The notes: generated by a model from the letters alone, not told the origin. Numbered from the stretch's first letter, positions 15,355 through 24,783 are shown. The stretch is 64,000 nucleotides of DNA from Hamadaea sp. (GCF_013362815.1 NZ_JABFVK010000025.1:62001-126000); one strand, 5' to 3'. Made by a program: numbers and translations.

Positions 15355-16494
15355 GTGGAGGTCGCGTTCAAGGCCACCGTCCAGCGGCGGTTCCAGCGCG
15401 CGCGGGGCAGCCTCGGCATCGCTGTGCAGGCTGCCGTCGCGGCCGGCATCGCGTGGTTCATCGCGCACAACCTGATGCATCATCCACAGCCGTACTTCGC
15501 GCCGATCTCCGCCGTCGCGACGCTCGCGGTCTCGATCGGTCAGCGGATGCGCCGGGCGGTCGAGATCGTCCTGGGCAACGCCTTCGGCATCCTCCTCGGT
15601 GAGGCCCTGATCCTGGTGATCGGCCGCGGCGCCTGGCAGATATCGCTGGTCGTCGTGCTGGCGATCCTGGTCGCGATCTTCCTCGGCGGCGGTCCGTCGC
15701 TGGTGATGCAGTCCGCCGCCGGTGCGGTCCTGGTCGTCGCGGTCATCCCGACCCATGACGATTACCTGTTCAGCCGGTTCGTCGACGCCATCGTCGGCGG
15801 CGGCGTCGGCCTTGCCGTCATGGCGCTGGTCCTCCCCCAGAATCCGCTGACCGTGGTCTCCCGCGAGGCCGGTCCGCTGCTCGACGACCTCGCCGACGGC
15901 GTACGCCTGACGGCCGAAGGCCTTGAGCATCGCGACCGGGGCAAGGCCGAGGAGGCGCTGACCGACCTCAGCGACGCGGAGACCCACCTCGCCGCGTTTC
16001 AGGAGGCGCTGACCGCCGCCAGCGAGATCGCCACGCTCTCCCCGATTCGCTGGGGCAAACGCGGCGCGCTCGCTCAGTACGTCGACGGCCAGGACCACAT
16101 CGCGCGCTGTCTGCGTAACTCGCGTGTCCTGATCCGCCGGACCGTGTCGGTAATCCGGGACGAGGAACCCGTGCCACCTGCTTTGGTGGCGTCACTGCGG
16201 TCTCTCGCCGACGCCGTTCGCTGGGTGCACCGCGAGTACGCCGAAGAACTGCCCTCCGACGCCAGCCAGGAGGCGGCGATTCGCGCGGTACGCAATGCGT
16301 CAGACGCGTACCTGACGGGGTTGGGGTTCTCCGGCAGCGTCATCGTGGCCCAAGTGCGGTCGATGGCGACCGACCTGCTCCGGGCGGGCGGGATGGATTC
16401 GCGGGACGCCGAACGCACCGTACGCCGAGCGGTCGGCAAGGCGAGTTCGAAGCCACCCCCGCCTGCCCCGAAGCACTTCACCCAGTTGACATGA
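15355..16494 (+). CDS. FUSC / aromatic acid exporter family membrane protein
   Basis: 379 residues. The N-terminal half (about 18-165) has five or six hydrophobic segments with PYFAPISAVATLAVSIGQ and GNAFGILLG, typical of FUSC (fusaric acid resistance) and ArAE proteins. The C-terminal half is soluble and helical, ending in a Pro-rich tail (SSKPPPPAPK). Members export aromatic acids or other small molecules; the substrate is unknown. The GTG start sits 6 nt after TAGCGT (15343-15348), indicating a leaderless mRNA. Confidence 0.82.
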   Translation: MEVAFKATVQRRFQRARGSLGIAVQAAVAAGIAWFIAHNLMHHPQPYFAPISAVATLAVSIGQRMRRAVEIVLGNAFGILLGEALILVIGRGAWQISLVVVLAILVAIFLGGGPSLVMQSAAGAVLVVAVIPTHDDYLFSRFVDAIVGGGVGLAVMALVLPQNPLTVVSREAGPLLDDLADGVRLTAEGLEHRDRGKAEEALTDLSDAETHLAAFQEALTAASEIATLSPIRWGKRGALAQYVDGQDHIARCLRNSRVLIRRTVSVIRDEEPVPPALVASLRSLADAVRWVHREYAEELPSDASQEAAIRAVRNASDAYLTGLGFSGSVIVAQVRSMATDLLRAGGMDSRDAERTVRRAVGKASSKPPPPAPKHFTQLT

Positions 16495-16500
16495 CAGCCC

Positions 16501-16564
16501 CGTTGATCAGGACCGCAGGGGCGGCGACACACCGTCAGGCGGGACCTTAGGTTCATGATCAACG
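16501..16564. repeat. Family A repeat, single unit
   Basis: A 64-bp unit between the convergent FUSC and subtilase genes. It starts CGTTGATCAGGACC, carries CGACACACCG, and ends GACCTTAGGTTCATGATCAACG-like sequence. Its end overlaps the subtilase gene: the stop codon at 16559-16561 is part of the repeat. Confidence 0.88.
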
Positions 16565-18985
16565 GGGAGGGAGGGGGACTTGGGCGATGCCGGCACCGAC
16601 GTCGTTGGCGAGGCCACAACTGTCGCCGGCCGAGTCGGAGCCCGAGTCGGAGGTGGAGTTGGGAGAGCTGGTGGTGGCGGGGCGGGCAGCGGAGGCGAGA
16701 CGTCGCCGAGTCGCGGCCAGGTCCCCGATGAGCGACGGATCTTGCGACCACAGCAAGGCGATCACGCCCGCGACGTGCGGGGTCGCCATCGACGTGCCGT
16801 CCGCCTTCTCGTAGGTGCCGCCCGGCATCGCCGAGAGCACGTCCTGACCGGGCGCGGCGATGTCCGGCTTACCGGCCGCGCCGCCACTGGAGTCACCGCG
16901 ACTGGAGAAGTCGGCGACCCGGCCGTTGACGTCCACGGCGGCGACCGTGATCGCCGAGGCGTACGTCGAGGGCGGGTCGCTGATGCTGCCACAGCGCGGG
17001 CCGCTGTTGCCGGCCGCGACGACGACGGCGATCCCGGCCGCGGCCAGGGCGTCGATCGCGGGCCGGAGCGAGGCCGGGTCGCAGCCTTCGATCTCGGGGC
17101 AGCCCCACGAGTTCGTGAGGATGTTCGGGGCTCGTTCGGGGTGGCCGTCGGCGAATGGATTTCCGCCGGTCGGGAACGGCGCGAGCATGAATTGCAGGCA
17201 GTCCAGGTAGTGCGACGGGCTGCCCATGTTCCGGGCGAGGTTGACGCAGCCGATCCACTGCGCGCCCGGCGCGACGCCGACGCCCTCATGACCGACCGCG
17301 GTCGCCATGGTGTGCGTACCGTGGCCGTCGTGGTCGGTCGGCTGAGTCGTCCCGTTCCACGGGTCGTACCAGGAATCCGGGCCGCCTCGGAAGTTCTCGG
17401 CCAGGGCGGGATGCGTACCGTCGGCTCCGGAGTCCGAGGAGCCGATCACGATGCCGGAGCCGGTGACACCCCGGGCCCACGCTGCGGGCGCGCCGACCAT
17501 GTCGATGTTCCAGTGGTCCGCGCCGGGCGAGGTCAACGGCCCGTGGTGGGTCTCCAGACTCCCCGGCACCGGTCGCAGCACCGGATCGAGCAGTACGCGA
17601 TCCACGTCAGCGCGCGCGGAAAGCCACTGGCGTACGAGCGGGCCGCCGTCCACCCGAATGCCGTTGACCAGGTAGTACGGGGTGTACGAGAGCCCCCAAC
17701 GGTCGAGCTGTTTGCGCAGGTCGGCCTGCGTACGCTCAGCCTGCTGCACCAACCGCTGGTAGACGGCGGCCACCCGGGCGTCCCGCCCGCTGCCGGGACC
17801 GGTCGTCGTCGGCAGCCCGGCCAGCGACGCCTGCTCCTTCATCACCACGAACAGCCGCTCACCATGCCAGCCCGGCCGGCCGCCCACGGCGTACAAGCTG
17901 ATCGACGCGAGAACGACCAGCGCGGCGAGTGACCAGCCCACGGCCCGGGGAGTACGCCGCACGGGCAGCAAGCCGAGGACCAGGGCCAGCACGAGCCCGA
18001 TCGCGAGCGACACCGCGGTCGCGACCAGTGTCCAGAAGGGAATGTCGCGGCCGAGCAGGAAGAGCGTGATCTCGTCGGGATCGACGAAGGCGAGTGGACC
18101 GAGCGCGGCCAGGCCGACCAGCCAACCGGTCGGACGCGACGACCCGAGCGCGGCGGCGGCGAAGCCGAGCGGCGGCAGCACGAACATCGCCGCGAGCTGG
18201 CTGCCCGACGCGCCGAGACCGGCCGCGATCAGCGCGAACGCGACGCCCGCGACGAGACCGGGGACGACGACCCTGTTCCGCTGGATCACGGTTCCGGGTC
18301 GAATCTCGCCCCAAGATTCGACCGAGAACCCTGATCCAGCGCCAGAAGAGCCAGCGCCAGACGAGGCCGCCAAAGAGGGCGCGAAAGTGGCCCAGAATGT
18401 GCCATCCAAGATGGACGACGCCAGCCACCCGGCGGCAGCGGCAGCGAGCACAGCGAGCACGGTTTCGAGCGCGCCACCGAGCGACCCCAACACCAGCCAG
18501 GGCGAGACCACGATGAGCCCGGCCACGATCGCGAGCCCGACCGGGCCGGGAGTCCGCGACGCCACAACGGGCCGACGCCGGAGCCAGAACGCGGCGGCCG
18601 CCAAGCAGATCGCCAGGACCAGCAGGTACGCCTCGTTCTGCGGGTCGGGCACGATGCGCAGGAGCCCGCCGAGGACCGCGACGCCGGTGGCGCAGAGCCA
18701 GGCGCGGCCGGTTTCCCGGACGGCGGGCGACCGGGGGATCACCGTGAGCAGCAGCGACGGCACACCGGCGAGTACGCCGAGAATGAGCGCGACGACTACC
18801 CAGATCCACCATGGCTGCGGCACGTCGAGCTGGAGGAAGATCTGATCGGCGAGCCACCCGGCGGCCTGCCAGAACAGCGCGAGTCCCACGAGGGCCACGC
18901 CCAGGAACGACGCCGCGACGATCGCGCCCACGCTTGATGTGGGGCGTGGTGCATCCCACTGCCCGGAAGGCGGCTGGTCGGCCAT
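16559..18985 (-). CDS. Polytopic membrane protein fused to a subtilisin-like (S8) protease
   Basis: 808 residues in two parts. Residues 1-390 hold about ten hydrophobic segments; residues about 490-790 form an S8 peptidase with Asp near 515 (SSDSGADG), His near 555 (GHGTHTMA), Asn in ILTNSWG and Ser near 731 (DGTSMATPH). There is no signal peptide or obvious prodomain apart from a short region at 400-470. The protease probably faces outside while tethered by the membrane domain; orientation is inferred. A family B palindrome lies in frame at residues about 215-235, between membrane segments. The stop codon is supplied by a family A repeat. Start chosen at ATG 18985. Confidence 0.87.
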   Translation of the reverse strand: MADQPPSGQWDAPRPTSSVGAIVAASFLGVALVGLALFWQAAGWLADQIFLQLDVPQPWWIWVVVALILGVLAGVPSLLLTVIPRSPAVRETGRAWLCATGVAVLGGLLRIVPDPQNEAYLLVLAICLAAAAFWLRRRPVVASRTPGPVGLAIVAGLIVVSPWLVLGSLGGALETVLAVLAAAAAGWLASSILDGTFWATFAPSLAASSGAGSSGAGSGFSVESWGEIRPGTVIQRNRVVVPGLVAGVAFALIAAGLGASGSQLAAMFVLPPLGFAAAALGSSRPTGWLVGLAALGPLAFVDPDEITLFLLGRDIPFWTLVATAVSLAIGLVLALVLGLLPVRRTPRAVGWSLAALVVLASISLYAVGGRPGWHGERLFVVMKEQASLAGLPTTTGPGSGRDARVAAVYQRLVQQAERTQADLRKQLDRWGLSYTPYYLVNGIRVDGGPLVRQWLSARADVDRVLLDPVLRPVPGSLETHHGPLTSPGADHWNIDMVGAPAAWARGVTGSGIVIGSSDSGADGTHPALAENFRGGPDSWYDPWNGTTQPTDHDGHGTHTMATAVGHEGVGVAPGAQWIGCVNLARNMGSPSHYLDCLQFMLAPFPTGGNPFADGHPERAPNILTNSWGCPEIEGCDPASLRPAIDALAAAGIAVVVAAGNSGPRCGSISDPPSTYASAITVAAVDVNGRVADFSSRGDSSGGAAGKPDIAAPGQDVLSAMPGGTYEKADGTSMATPHVAGVIALLWSQDPSLIGDLAATRRRLASAARPATTSSPNSTSDSGSDSAGDSCGLANDVGAGIAQVPLPPR
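18280..18340. repeat. Family B palindrome inside a coding region
   Basis: A 61-bp imperfect palindrome: left arm GCTGGATCACGGTTCCGGGT, right arm ending GAACCCTGATCCAGC. It lies inside the membrane-subtilase gene and encodes GFSVESWGEIRPGTVIQ-like sequence between membrane segments without breaking the frame. It is clearly the same family as the intergenic copy at 43419-43483. Confidence 0.88.
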
Positions 18986-19007
18986 GATCGCACAGTATCG
19001 TGCAGGT

Positions 19008-20750
19008 GTGCGCGACCGTCAGGTCTCCCGGAACACCGCCGGCACCCTGTCGCCCGCACGCCGCGCCGCCGATCTGCGCCGGCTCGCCGAGGACGAGTTC
19101 GACGTGCTGGTCGTCGGCGGTGGCGTGACCGGCGCCGGTGCGGCGCTCGATGCCGCCTCCCGCGGGTTGTCGGTCGCCCTGATCGAGGCGAACGACCTGG
19201 CCAGCGGCACGTCGTCGCGGTCGAGCAAGCTTGTGCACGGTGGACTGCGCTATCTGGAGCAACTCGAGTTCCACCTCGTCCACGAGGCGCTGCGGGAACG
19301 CGGCCTGCTCGCGACTCGACTCGCGCCGCATCTGGTCCGGCCGGTTCCGTTCCTCGTTCCGCTCCCGGGCGACGCGGCCTGGAAGCGCGCCTGGAACCGC
19401 GTCTACTACGGTGCCGGGGTCGCGCTCTACGACGCGTTCGCCGCCGGGCTCCAGGGCACGACCGGCCGTGGCATGCCGTTGCACCGCCACCTCACCCAAC
19501 GCGGCGCGCATCAGCTTTTCCCCTCCCTGCGGCCCGAGGCCGCGGTCGGCGCCATCCGCTACTACGACGGCCAGGTAGACGACGCGCGGCTCGTGGTCTC
19601 GCTCGCGCGTACGGCCGCGAGTCTCGGTGCCGCGGTGGTCACCCGGGTCCGGGCCACCGGGCTCATGCGTCAAGCCCGTGAAATCACCGGGGTACGCGCA
19701 ACGGACGAGACGGGCCGGGAATTCACGATCCGGGCGCGCACCGTGGTAGCGGCGACCGGGGTGTGGAGTGACGACATCACCGCGCTGCTGCCGGATGCTC
19801 GCCCAGGTCTGCGCGTACGCGCCTCGAAGGGCATCCACCTCGTCGTTCCACGGTCGGCCATCACCGGTGACGTCGGGCTGATTCTGCGTACGGCGTCGAG
19901 CGTGCTCTTCGTGATCCCGTGGGGCGGCCACTGGCTCATCGGCACCACCGACACCGATTGGATGCTCGACCGCGAACACCCGGCCGCGAGCGCCCGCGAC
20001 ATCGAATACCTGCTCGGCGAGGTGAACAAGGTCCTCGACCGCCCGCTGAACCGAGCCGACATCGAGGGCGTGTACGCCGGACTCCGCCCGCTCCTGTCCG
20101 GCGAGGAGGACTCCACCTCGGCGCTGAGCCGGGAGCACGCCGTCGTCGAGCCGATGCTCGGGCTGTTCCTCGTCGCCGGGGGCAAGCTCACGACGTACCG
20201 GGTCATGGCCTCGGATGTGGTGGACCGCGTCGCCCGCCGCCTCGGTTCGAGGGTGCGCTCGGCGACGGACGATCTTCCGTTACTCGGAGCCGACGGGTAT
20301 CAGGCCCTGTGGCGACGGCGGTCCGAACTGGCCCGGCGGGCGAAGTCCAGGCTCACCGTCGGCGCGGTCGAACACCTGCTGGAGCGCTACGGAACGTTGA
20401 CCGTCGACCTGATGCACCTCGTCGACGCCGACCCGTCGCTTGGGGCTCCGTTGGCGGGCGCTCCCGAATACCTCGCGGTCGAAGTCGCGTACGCGGCGGC
20501 CGCCGAAGGCGCGCTCCACCTCGACGACGTGCTGACTCGGCGTACGCGGATCAGCATCGAGACCGACCATCGCGGGGTCGAGACGGCACCGCACGCGGCC
20601 CGGATCATGGCCGGAGTGCTGGGCTGGGACGAGGCGACCACGCGCGCCGAGATCGAGGCGTACGAGCGACGGGTGGACGCCGAGCGGCGCTCGCAGATGA
20701 TGCCCGACGACGTCTCGGCGGACGCCGCCCGCACCCGCTCGTCCCGTTAG
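19008..20750 (+). CDS. glpD: Glycerol-3-phosphate dehydrogenase/oxidase (GlpD family)
   Basis: About 580 residues, usual for GlpD. FAD-binding GGGVTGAGAALDAASRG near 36-52, SGTSSRSSKLVHGGLRYLEQ, VVAATGVWSD, GTTDTDW and GGKLTTYR are all family signatures. It oxidises sn-glycerol-3-phosphate to dihydroxyacetone phosphate at the membrane face, passing electrons to quinone. I chose GTG 19008, which lies 6 nt after TATCGT (18996-19001) and fits a leaderless start; ATG 18984 is an alternative. Divergent from the subtilase gene with about 20 bp between starts. Confidence 0.94.
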   Translation: MRDRQVSRNTAGTLSPARRAADLRRLAEDEFDVLVVGGGVTGAGAALDAASRGLSVALIEANDLASGTSSRSSKLVHGGLRYLEQLEFHLVHEALRERGLLATRLAPHLVRPVPFLVPLPGDAAWKRAWNRVYYGAGVALYDAFAAGLQGTTGRGMPLHRHLTQRGAHQLFPSLRPEAAVGAIRYYDGQVDDARLVVSLARTAASLGAAVVTRVRATGLMRQAREITGVRATDETGREFTIRARTVVAATGVWSDDITALLPDARPGLRVRASKGIHLVVPRSAITGDVGLILRTASSVLFVIPWGGHWLIGTTDTDWMLDREHPAASARDIEYLLGEVNKVLDRPLNRADIEGVYAGLRPLLSGEEDSTSALSREHAVVEPMLGLFLVAGGKLTTYRVMASDVVDRVARRLGSRVRSATDDLPLLGADGYQALWRRRSELARRAKSRLTVGAVEHLLERYGTLTVDLMHLVDADPSLGAPLAGAPEYLAVEVAYAAAAEGALHLDDVLTRRTRISIETDHRGVETAPHAARIMAGVLGWDEATTRAEIEAYERRVDAERRSQMMPDDVSADAARTRSSR

Positions 20751-20771
20751 CCCCGCCGCTCCTCCCGTTAG

Positions 20772-20836
20772 CTGCAGATCACGGTTACGCAGGCCTCCGC
20801 ATGCGATTTTGGCCTGCGTAACCGTGATCTGCAGCG
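20772..20836. repeat. Family C palindrome (25-bp perfect arms)
   Basis: Perfect 25-bp arms (20772-20796 and 20812-20836) around a 15-nt loop. The outer part GCTGCAGATCACGGTTA resembles the family B/C outer motif; the inner arm CGCAGGCC is unique. It lies between the convergent glpD and FAD oxidase genes and touches the latter's stop codon, so it may act as a bidirectional terminator. Confidence 0.88.
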
Positions 20837-20837
20837 G

Positions 20838-22223
20838 TTAGAGGATCTTGCCCGGGTTGAGGAGGCCACGCGGGTCCAGCGCGTCCTTGATCGCCTGCTG
20901 AACGCGCATGCTGACCGGGCCGACCTCGGTCGCCAGCCAGCCGCGCTTGAGCAGCCCCACGCCGTGCTCGCCGGTGCACGTGCCGCCGAGGCCCAGACCG
21001 AGCTCCATGATCTCGTCGAAGACGAGGTGCCCCTTATCGACGCTGGCCGGGTCCGCCCGGTCCACCACGATGTTCGGGTGGAGGTTGCCGTCTCCCGCAT
21101 GGCCGACCACCCCCACCGTGATCTCGTGGCGGGCGGCGATCTCGGCGATGCCGTCGAGCAGCTCGGCCAGCCGTGACCGCGGCACTGCGATGTCGTCGAG
21201 GATCAGCCCACCCCGGTCGTGCAGGCTCGCCGCGAGGTGCTCCATCGCCGGGTGTGCCGCCCGCCGCGCCTGCAACAGGGCGGCGGCTTCCTCGTCGTCG
21301 GTCGCGCGGTAGACCTCGGTCGCACCTGCCGCCAACGCCAGTTCGGCGATCCGGTCGAGGTCGGCACCCGCCCGGGCCCCCGTGTCGGCCGCCGCCAGCA
21401 GGATCGCCGCCGCAGTCGTGTCCAGCCCCATCGGCCGGTACGCCTCGATGGCCCGCAGATGCACGTTGTCCAGCAGTTCCAGCAGACTCGGCGCAGCCCC
21501 ACTCGCCATGATCTCGTTGACGGCGGCCCCGGCGGTGGCAGTCGTGGGGAACACCGCGACCAGGCTCAGCGACGGCTCCGGCGCGGGACGCAGGGCCACA
21601 GTCACCTCCGTCACGATGCCGAGCGTGCCCTCCGAACCGACGAAGAGGCTGGTCAGGTCATAGCCAGCCACGCCTTTGGGCGTACGCCGACCGGTGCGGA
21701 GCACTTCGCCGTCGGCGAGCACGACTTCCAGCCCGATGACGTAGCCGGTGGTGACGCCGTACTTCACGCAACACATGCCACCCGCGTTGGTGGCGACGTT
21801 GCCCCCGATCGTCGAGGACTCGAACGAACCCGGGTCGGGCGGGTAGTGCAGCCCCTTTTCGCGTACCGCCCGGCCGAGGACGGCGTTGACCACGCCCGGC
21901 TGGACGACGGCGATCCGGTTGACCGGGTCGATCTCCAGGATCTGGTCCATCAGCGTCAGGCTGACCACGATGCAGCCGTCCACGGCGTTCGCCCCACCGG
22001 CGAGGCCGGTCCGAGCGCCCTGCGGCACGACCGGTACGCCGTGCTCCGCCGCGACCTTGACGACGGCCACCACCTCGTCGGTGCTACGCGGCCGGACCAC
22101 CACCATCGGGAGTCCGTCCACCACGAGGTCGGCCTCGTCCCGCCGGTACATCTCCACCAGGTCCCGATCGGTGATCACCCGGTCGGCGGGCAGCAACGCC
22201 CGCAGCTGATCTACAACGCCCAC
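20838..22223 (-). CDS. FAD-linked oxidase, GlcD / D-lactate dehydrogenase type
   Basis: About 461 residues. The FAD-binding (PCMH) domain contains VVPQGARTGLAGGAN, GSFESSTIGGNVATNAGGMCCVKYG and GSEGTLGIVTE; the C-terminal domain ends with HAGDGNLHPNI, CTGEHGVGLLKRGW and LDPRGLLNPGKIL. It oxidises a 2-hydroxyacid (glycolate or D-lactate most likely). GTG 22223 is 6 nt downstream of TACATT, which supports it over the upstream ATG 22289. Convergent with glpD across the family C palindrome. Confidence 0.9.
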   Translation of the reverse strand: MGVVDQLRALLPADRVITDRDLVEMYRRDEADLVVDGLPMVVVRPRSTDEVVAVVKVAAEHGVPVVPQGARTGLAGGANAVDGCIVVSLTLMDQILEIDPVNRIAVVQPGVVNAVLGRAVREKGLHYPPDPGSFESSTIGGNVATNAGGMCCVKYGVTTGYVIGLEVVLADGEVLRTGRRTPKGVAGYDLTSLFVGSEGTLGIVTEVTVALRPAPEPSLSLVAVFPTTATAGAAVNEIMASGAAPSLLELLDNVHLRAIEAYRPMGLDTTAAAILLAAADTGARAGADLDRIAELALAAGATEVYRATDDEEAAALLQARRAAHPAMEHLAASLHDRGGLILDDIAVPRSRLAELLDGIAEIAARHEITVGVVGHAGDGNLHPNIVVDRADPASVDKGHLVFDEIMELGLGLGGTCTGEHGVGLLKRGWLATEVGPVSMRVQQAIKDALDPRGLLNPGKIL

Positions 22224-22317
22224 CCCCGGAATGTAGACCGCCGGACCCCATTCACACACCTGGTGAAAACGCAGCTCCCGCCAGGGCATTCAGATTGACC
22301 GAGTACCCTCGGCGATC

Positions 22318-23199
22318 ATGGAGCGCTTCCACATCGACCACCTGCCGGGCACCGTCGACCTCCTGACTCGCAGCTTCCTCCCGGAGGACGCCGCCGAAGC
22401 GCGCGAGATCGTGGAACTGCTCCGGCCGCGCGACGAACGGCGTACCACTGGATTCGCGGCGATGGACGGCGCGCGCGTGATCGGCGTGGCCTTCGCCGCG
22501 GTGAGCCACGCGGACCCGAAGGTCGGTCACCTGGACCTGCTCGCGGTCGATCCCGGGCATCGCCGGCGCGGCCTGGGCACCGAGCTGATCGCGCAGGCCG
22601 AGCAGGGACTTCGGGAGCTGGGCTGCGAGGTCGTCCGAGTGGCCGGCAACCCGCCGGACTACGCGTTCCCGGGCGTGGACGTGCGCTACACCCCGGCGAT
22701 CTGCGCGCTCACCAAGGCGGGGTATGCCCACGAGCGCACGGCCTGGAACATGACGGCCGAGCTGCGACCGGGGTCGAAGGCGCTGGCCGACACGTCGGCG
22801 GCCGAGGCTCGGCTGGCCGACCAGGGCGTCGAGGTACGCGTCGCGGAAGCCAACGACATCGCGCGGCTGCGCCCGATCATCGCGGCGGAGTGGGGCGGAC
22901 ACTGGGCGGCTGAGATCACTTCGGCCCAAGCGGTGCACATCGCCGAGAAGGACGGCGAGCCGATCGCGTTCGCGGCTTGGGGCTGTACGCGGCCGGGCTG
23001 GTTCGGGCCGATGGGCACCCGGCCGGCGGCGAAGGGGCTCGGCATCGGGTCGGTGCTGCTCCGGCGCTGCCTGGCCGACCAGGCGAAGGCGGGCGTGACC
23101 CGGGCCCAGATCGGCTGGGTCGGGCCGGTTCCGTTCTACGCGCAGGCGGCGGACGCATACATCGAGCGGGTCTTCTTCCTGTACAGCAAGGACCTCTGA
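22318..23199 (+). CDS. Tandem GNAT N-acetyltransferase
   Basis: 293 residues with two acetyltransferase domains. The first has the acetyl-CoA loop VDPGHRRRGLGTELI (about 82-96); the second has RPAAKGLGIGSVLL (about 237-250). The DYAFPGVDVRYT stretch in between is common to this subfamily. The acceptor substrate is unknown. The C-terminus ends FFLYSKDL. Divergent from the FAD oxidase; followed 55 bp later by the sugar porter on the same strand. Confidence 0.83.
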   Translation: MERFHIDHLPGTVDLLTRSFLPEDAAEAREIVELLRPRDERRTTGFAAMDGARVIGVAFAAVSHADPKVGHLDLLAVDPGHRRRGLGTELIAQAEQGLRELGCEVVRVAGNPPDYAFPGVDVRYTPAICALTKAGYAHERTAWNMTAELRPGSKALADTSAAEARLADQGVEVRVAEANDIARLRPIIAAEWGGHWAAEITSAQAVHIAEKDGEPIAFAAWGCTRPGWFGPMGTRPAAKGLGIGSVLLRRCLADQAKAGVTRAQIGWVGPVPFYAQAADAYIERVFFLYSKDL

Positions 23200-23254
23200 C
23201 CCCTTTTTGGCCAAAACGGACATCTGACGCTTTTAGCTCGGGCAGGATGTCTTC

Positions 23255-24652
23255 ATGCAGCCTGCCACGGAAACGCACACGAACCACACCGGCGCGGTTC
23301 TGCTCGTCGCCTCCGCGGCGGCGCTCGGCGGGTTCTTGTTCGGCTACGACACCGCCGTGATCAACGGTGCCGTCGACGCCATCAAGGAAGACTTCGGCCT
23401 CAACTCCGCGGTGTTGGGCTTCGTGGTCTCCTCGGCTCTGCTGGGCTCGGCGGTGGGCGCGTGGTACGCCGGTCCACTCGCCGACCGCTACGGCCGGCTC
23501 AAGGTCATGGTGATCGCGGCGATCGTCTTCTTCATCGGCTCGATCGGCTCGGCGCTGGCCGTCGGCCCGATCGACCTGACGGCTTGGCGCATCCTGGGCG
23601 GCCTCGCGGTCGGTGCGGCGAGCGTCATCGCGCCGGCGTACATCGCCGAGATCAGCCCGGCCGACATCCGAGGGCGGCTCGGCTCACTGCAACAGCTGGC
23701 CATCGTGACGGGCATCTTCGCCTCACAGCTCGTGAACTTCGCCATCGCCAAGAGCGCGGGCGGAGCTAGCAACCCGATCGGCTGGGGCGGTGACGCCTGG
23801 CGCTGGATGTTCGCCGCCGAGGCCATCCCCGCGATCGCGTACCTGATCTTCGCGCTCCAGATCCCGGAGTCGCCGCGGTATCTCGTCCGGCGGGGCCGCA
23901 TCGACGAGGCCAAGGGGGTCCTCGACCGGATCGTCGGCGGCAACACCGCTCAGCAGATCCGCGAGATTCAGGCCAGCCTGCGCGGCATCCAGGACAAGGT
24001 GCAGCTGCGCGACCTCAAGGGACCTCGGTTCGGGCTGCTTCCGATCGTCTGGGTCGGCATCCTGCTGTCGGTCTTCCAGCAGTTCGTCGGCATCAACGTG
24101 ATCTTCTATTACTCGACGACGCTGTGGCAGGCCGTCGGCTTCAACGAGAGCGACTCCTTCGTCATCTCCGTGATCACCAGCGTCACCAACGTCGTCACGA
24201 CGCTGATCGCGATCGCCCTCGTCGACAAGATCGGCCGGAAACCGCTGCTGCTCATCGGTGCGGCCGGCATGATGATCACGCTCGGCACGATGGCCTGGGC
24301 CTTCAGCACGGCCACCGGCAGCGGCGACAGCCTCACCCTGAGCCCGACCGTGGGCAAGATCGCCCTCGTCGCGGCCAACCTTTACGTCGTGTCCTTCGGC
24401 ATGAGCTGGGGACCGGTCGTCTGGGTGCTCCTGGGCGAGATGTTCAGCAACAAGATCCGTGTCACCGCGCTCGCGGTCGCCGCCGCCGCCCAGTGGATCG
24501 CCAACTGGCTGGTCTCCTCGACCTTCCCGGCGCTGTCCGACATCGGGCTCGGCTTCGCGTACCTGGTCTACACGATCTTCGCTACGTTGGCGTTCTTCTT
24601 CGTCCTCAAGGCCGTCCGGGAAACGAAGGGACGGGCGCTGGAGTCCATGTAG
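23255..24652 (+). CDS. Sugar porter family MFS transporter
   Basis: 465 residues with twelve membrane segments. Sugar porter signatures: GGFLFGYDTAVING (about 26-39), ADRYGRLK in the first loop, PESPRYLVRRGR before the central loop, QQFVGINVIFYYS in helix 7, DKIGRKPLL, and a PVVWVLLGEMF motif in helix 10. It is a proton-coupled hexose or pentose importer resembling GlcP of Streptomyces and XylE. Substrate not decided. ATG start 55 bp after the GNAT gene. Confidence 0.92.
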   Translation: MQPATETHTNHTGAVLLVASAAALGGFLFGYDTAVINGAVDAIKEDFGLNSAVLGFVVSSALLGSAVGAWYAGPLADRYGRLKVMVIAAIVFFIGSIGSALAVGPIDLTAWRILGGLAVGAASVIAPAYIAEISPADIRGRLGSLQQLAIVTGIFASQLVNFAIAKSAGGASNPIGWGGDAWRWMFAAEAIPAIAYLIFALQIPESPRYLVRRGRIDEAKGVLDRIVGGNTAQQIREIQASLRGIQDKVQLRDLKGPRFGLLPIVWVGILLSVFQQFVGINVIFYYSTTLWQAVGFNESDSFVISVITSVTNVVTTLIAIALVDKIGRKPLLLIGAAGMMITLGTMAWAFSTATGSGDSLTLSPTVGKIALVAANLYVVSFGMSWGPVVWVLLGEMFSNKIRVTALAVAAAAQWIANWLVSSTFPALSDIGLGFAYLVYTIFATLAFFFVLKAVRETKGRALESM

Positions 24653-24684
24653 CGCTGCGACGGCGCTGCGTGGGCGCTGCGTGG

Positions 24685-24748
24685 GCGCTGGATCACGGAT
24701 CTGGGTCGTATTTTCCGCAAGATTCGACCCAGATCCCTGTTCCGGCGC
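24685..24748. repeat. Family B palindrome
   Basis: A 64-bp imperfect palindrome starting GCGCTGGATCACGGATCTGG and ending AGATCCCTGTTCCGGCGC. Compared with the 43419 copy the arm has GATCTGG in place of GTTCCGG and the partner arm carries the matching CCAGATC, so the pairing is kept. It is preceded by three GGCGCTGCGTG-type tandem units. It lies between the sugar porter and cutC (convergent). Confidence 0.82.
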
Positions 24749-24783
24749 CTAACGCGCGCCCAGCGTCCGTCGCGCGCCGCGGT

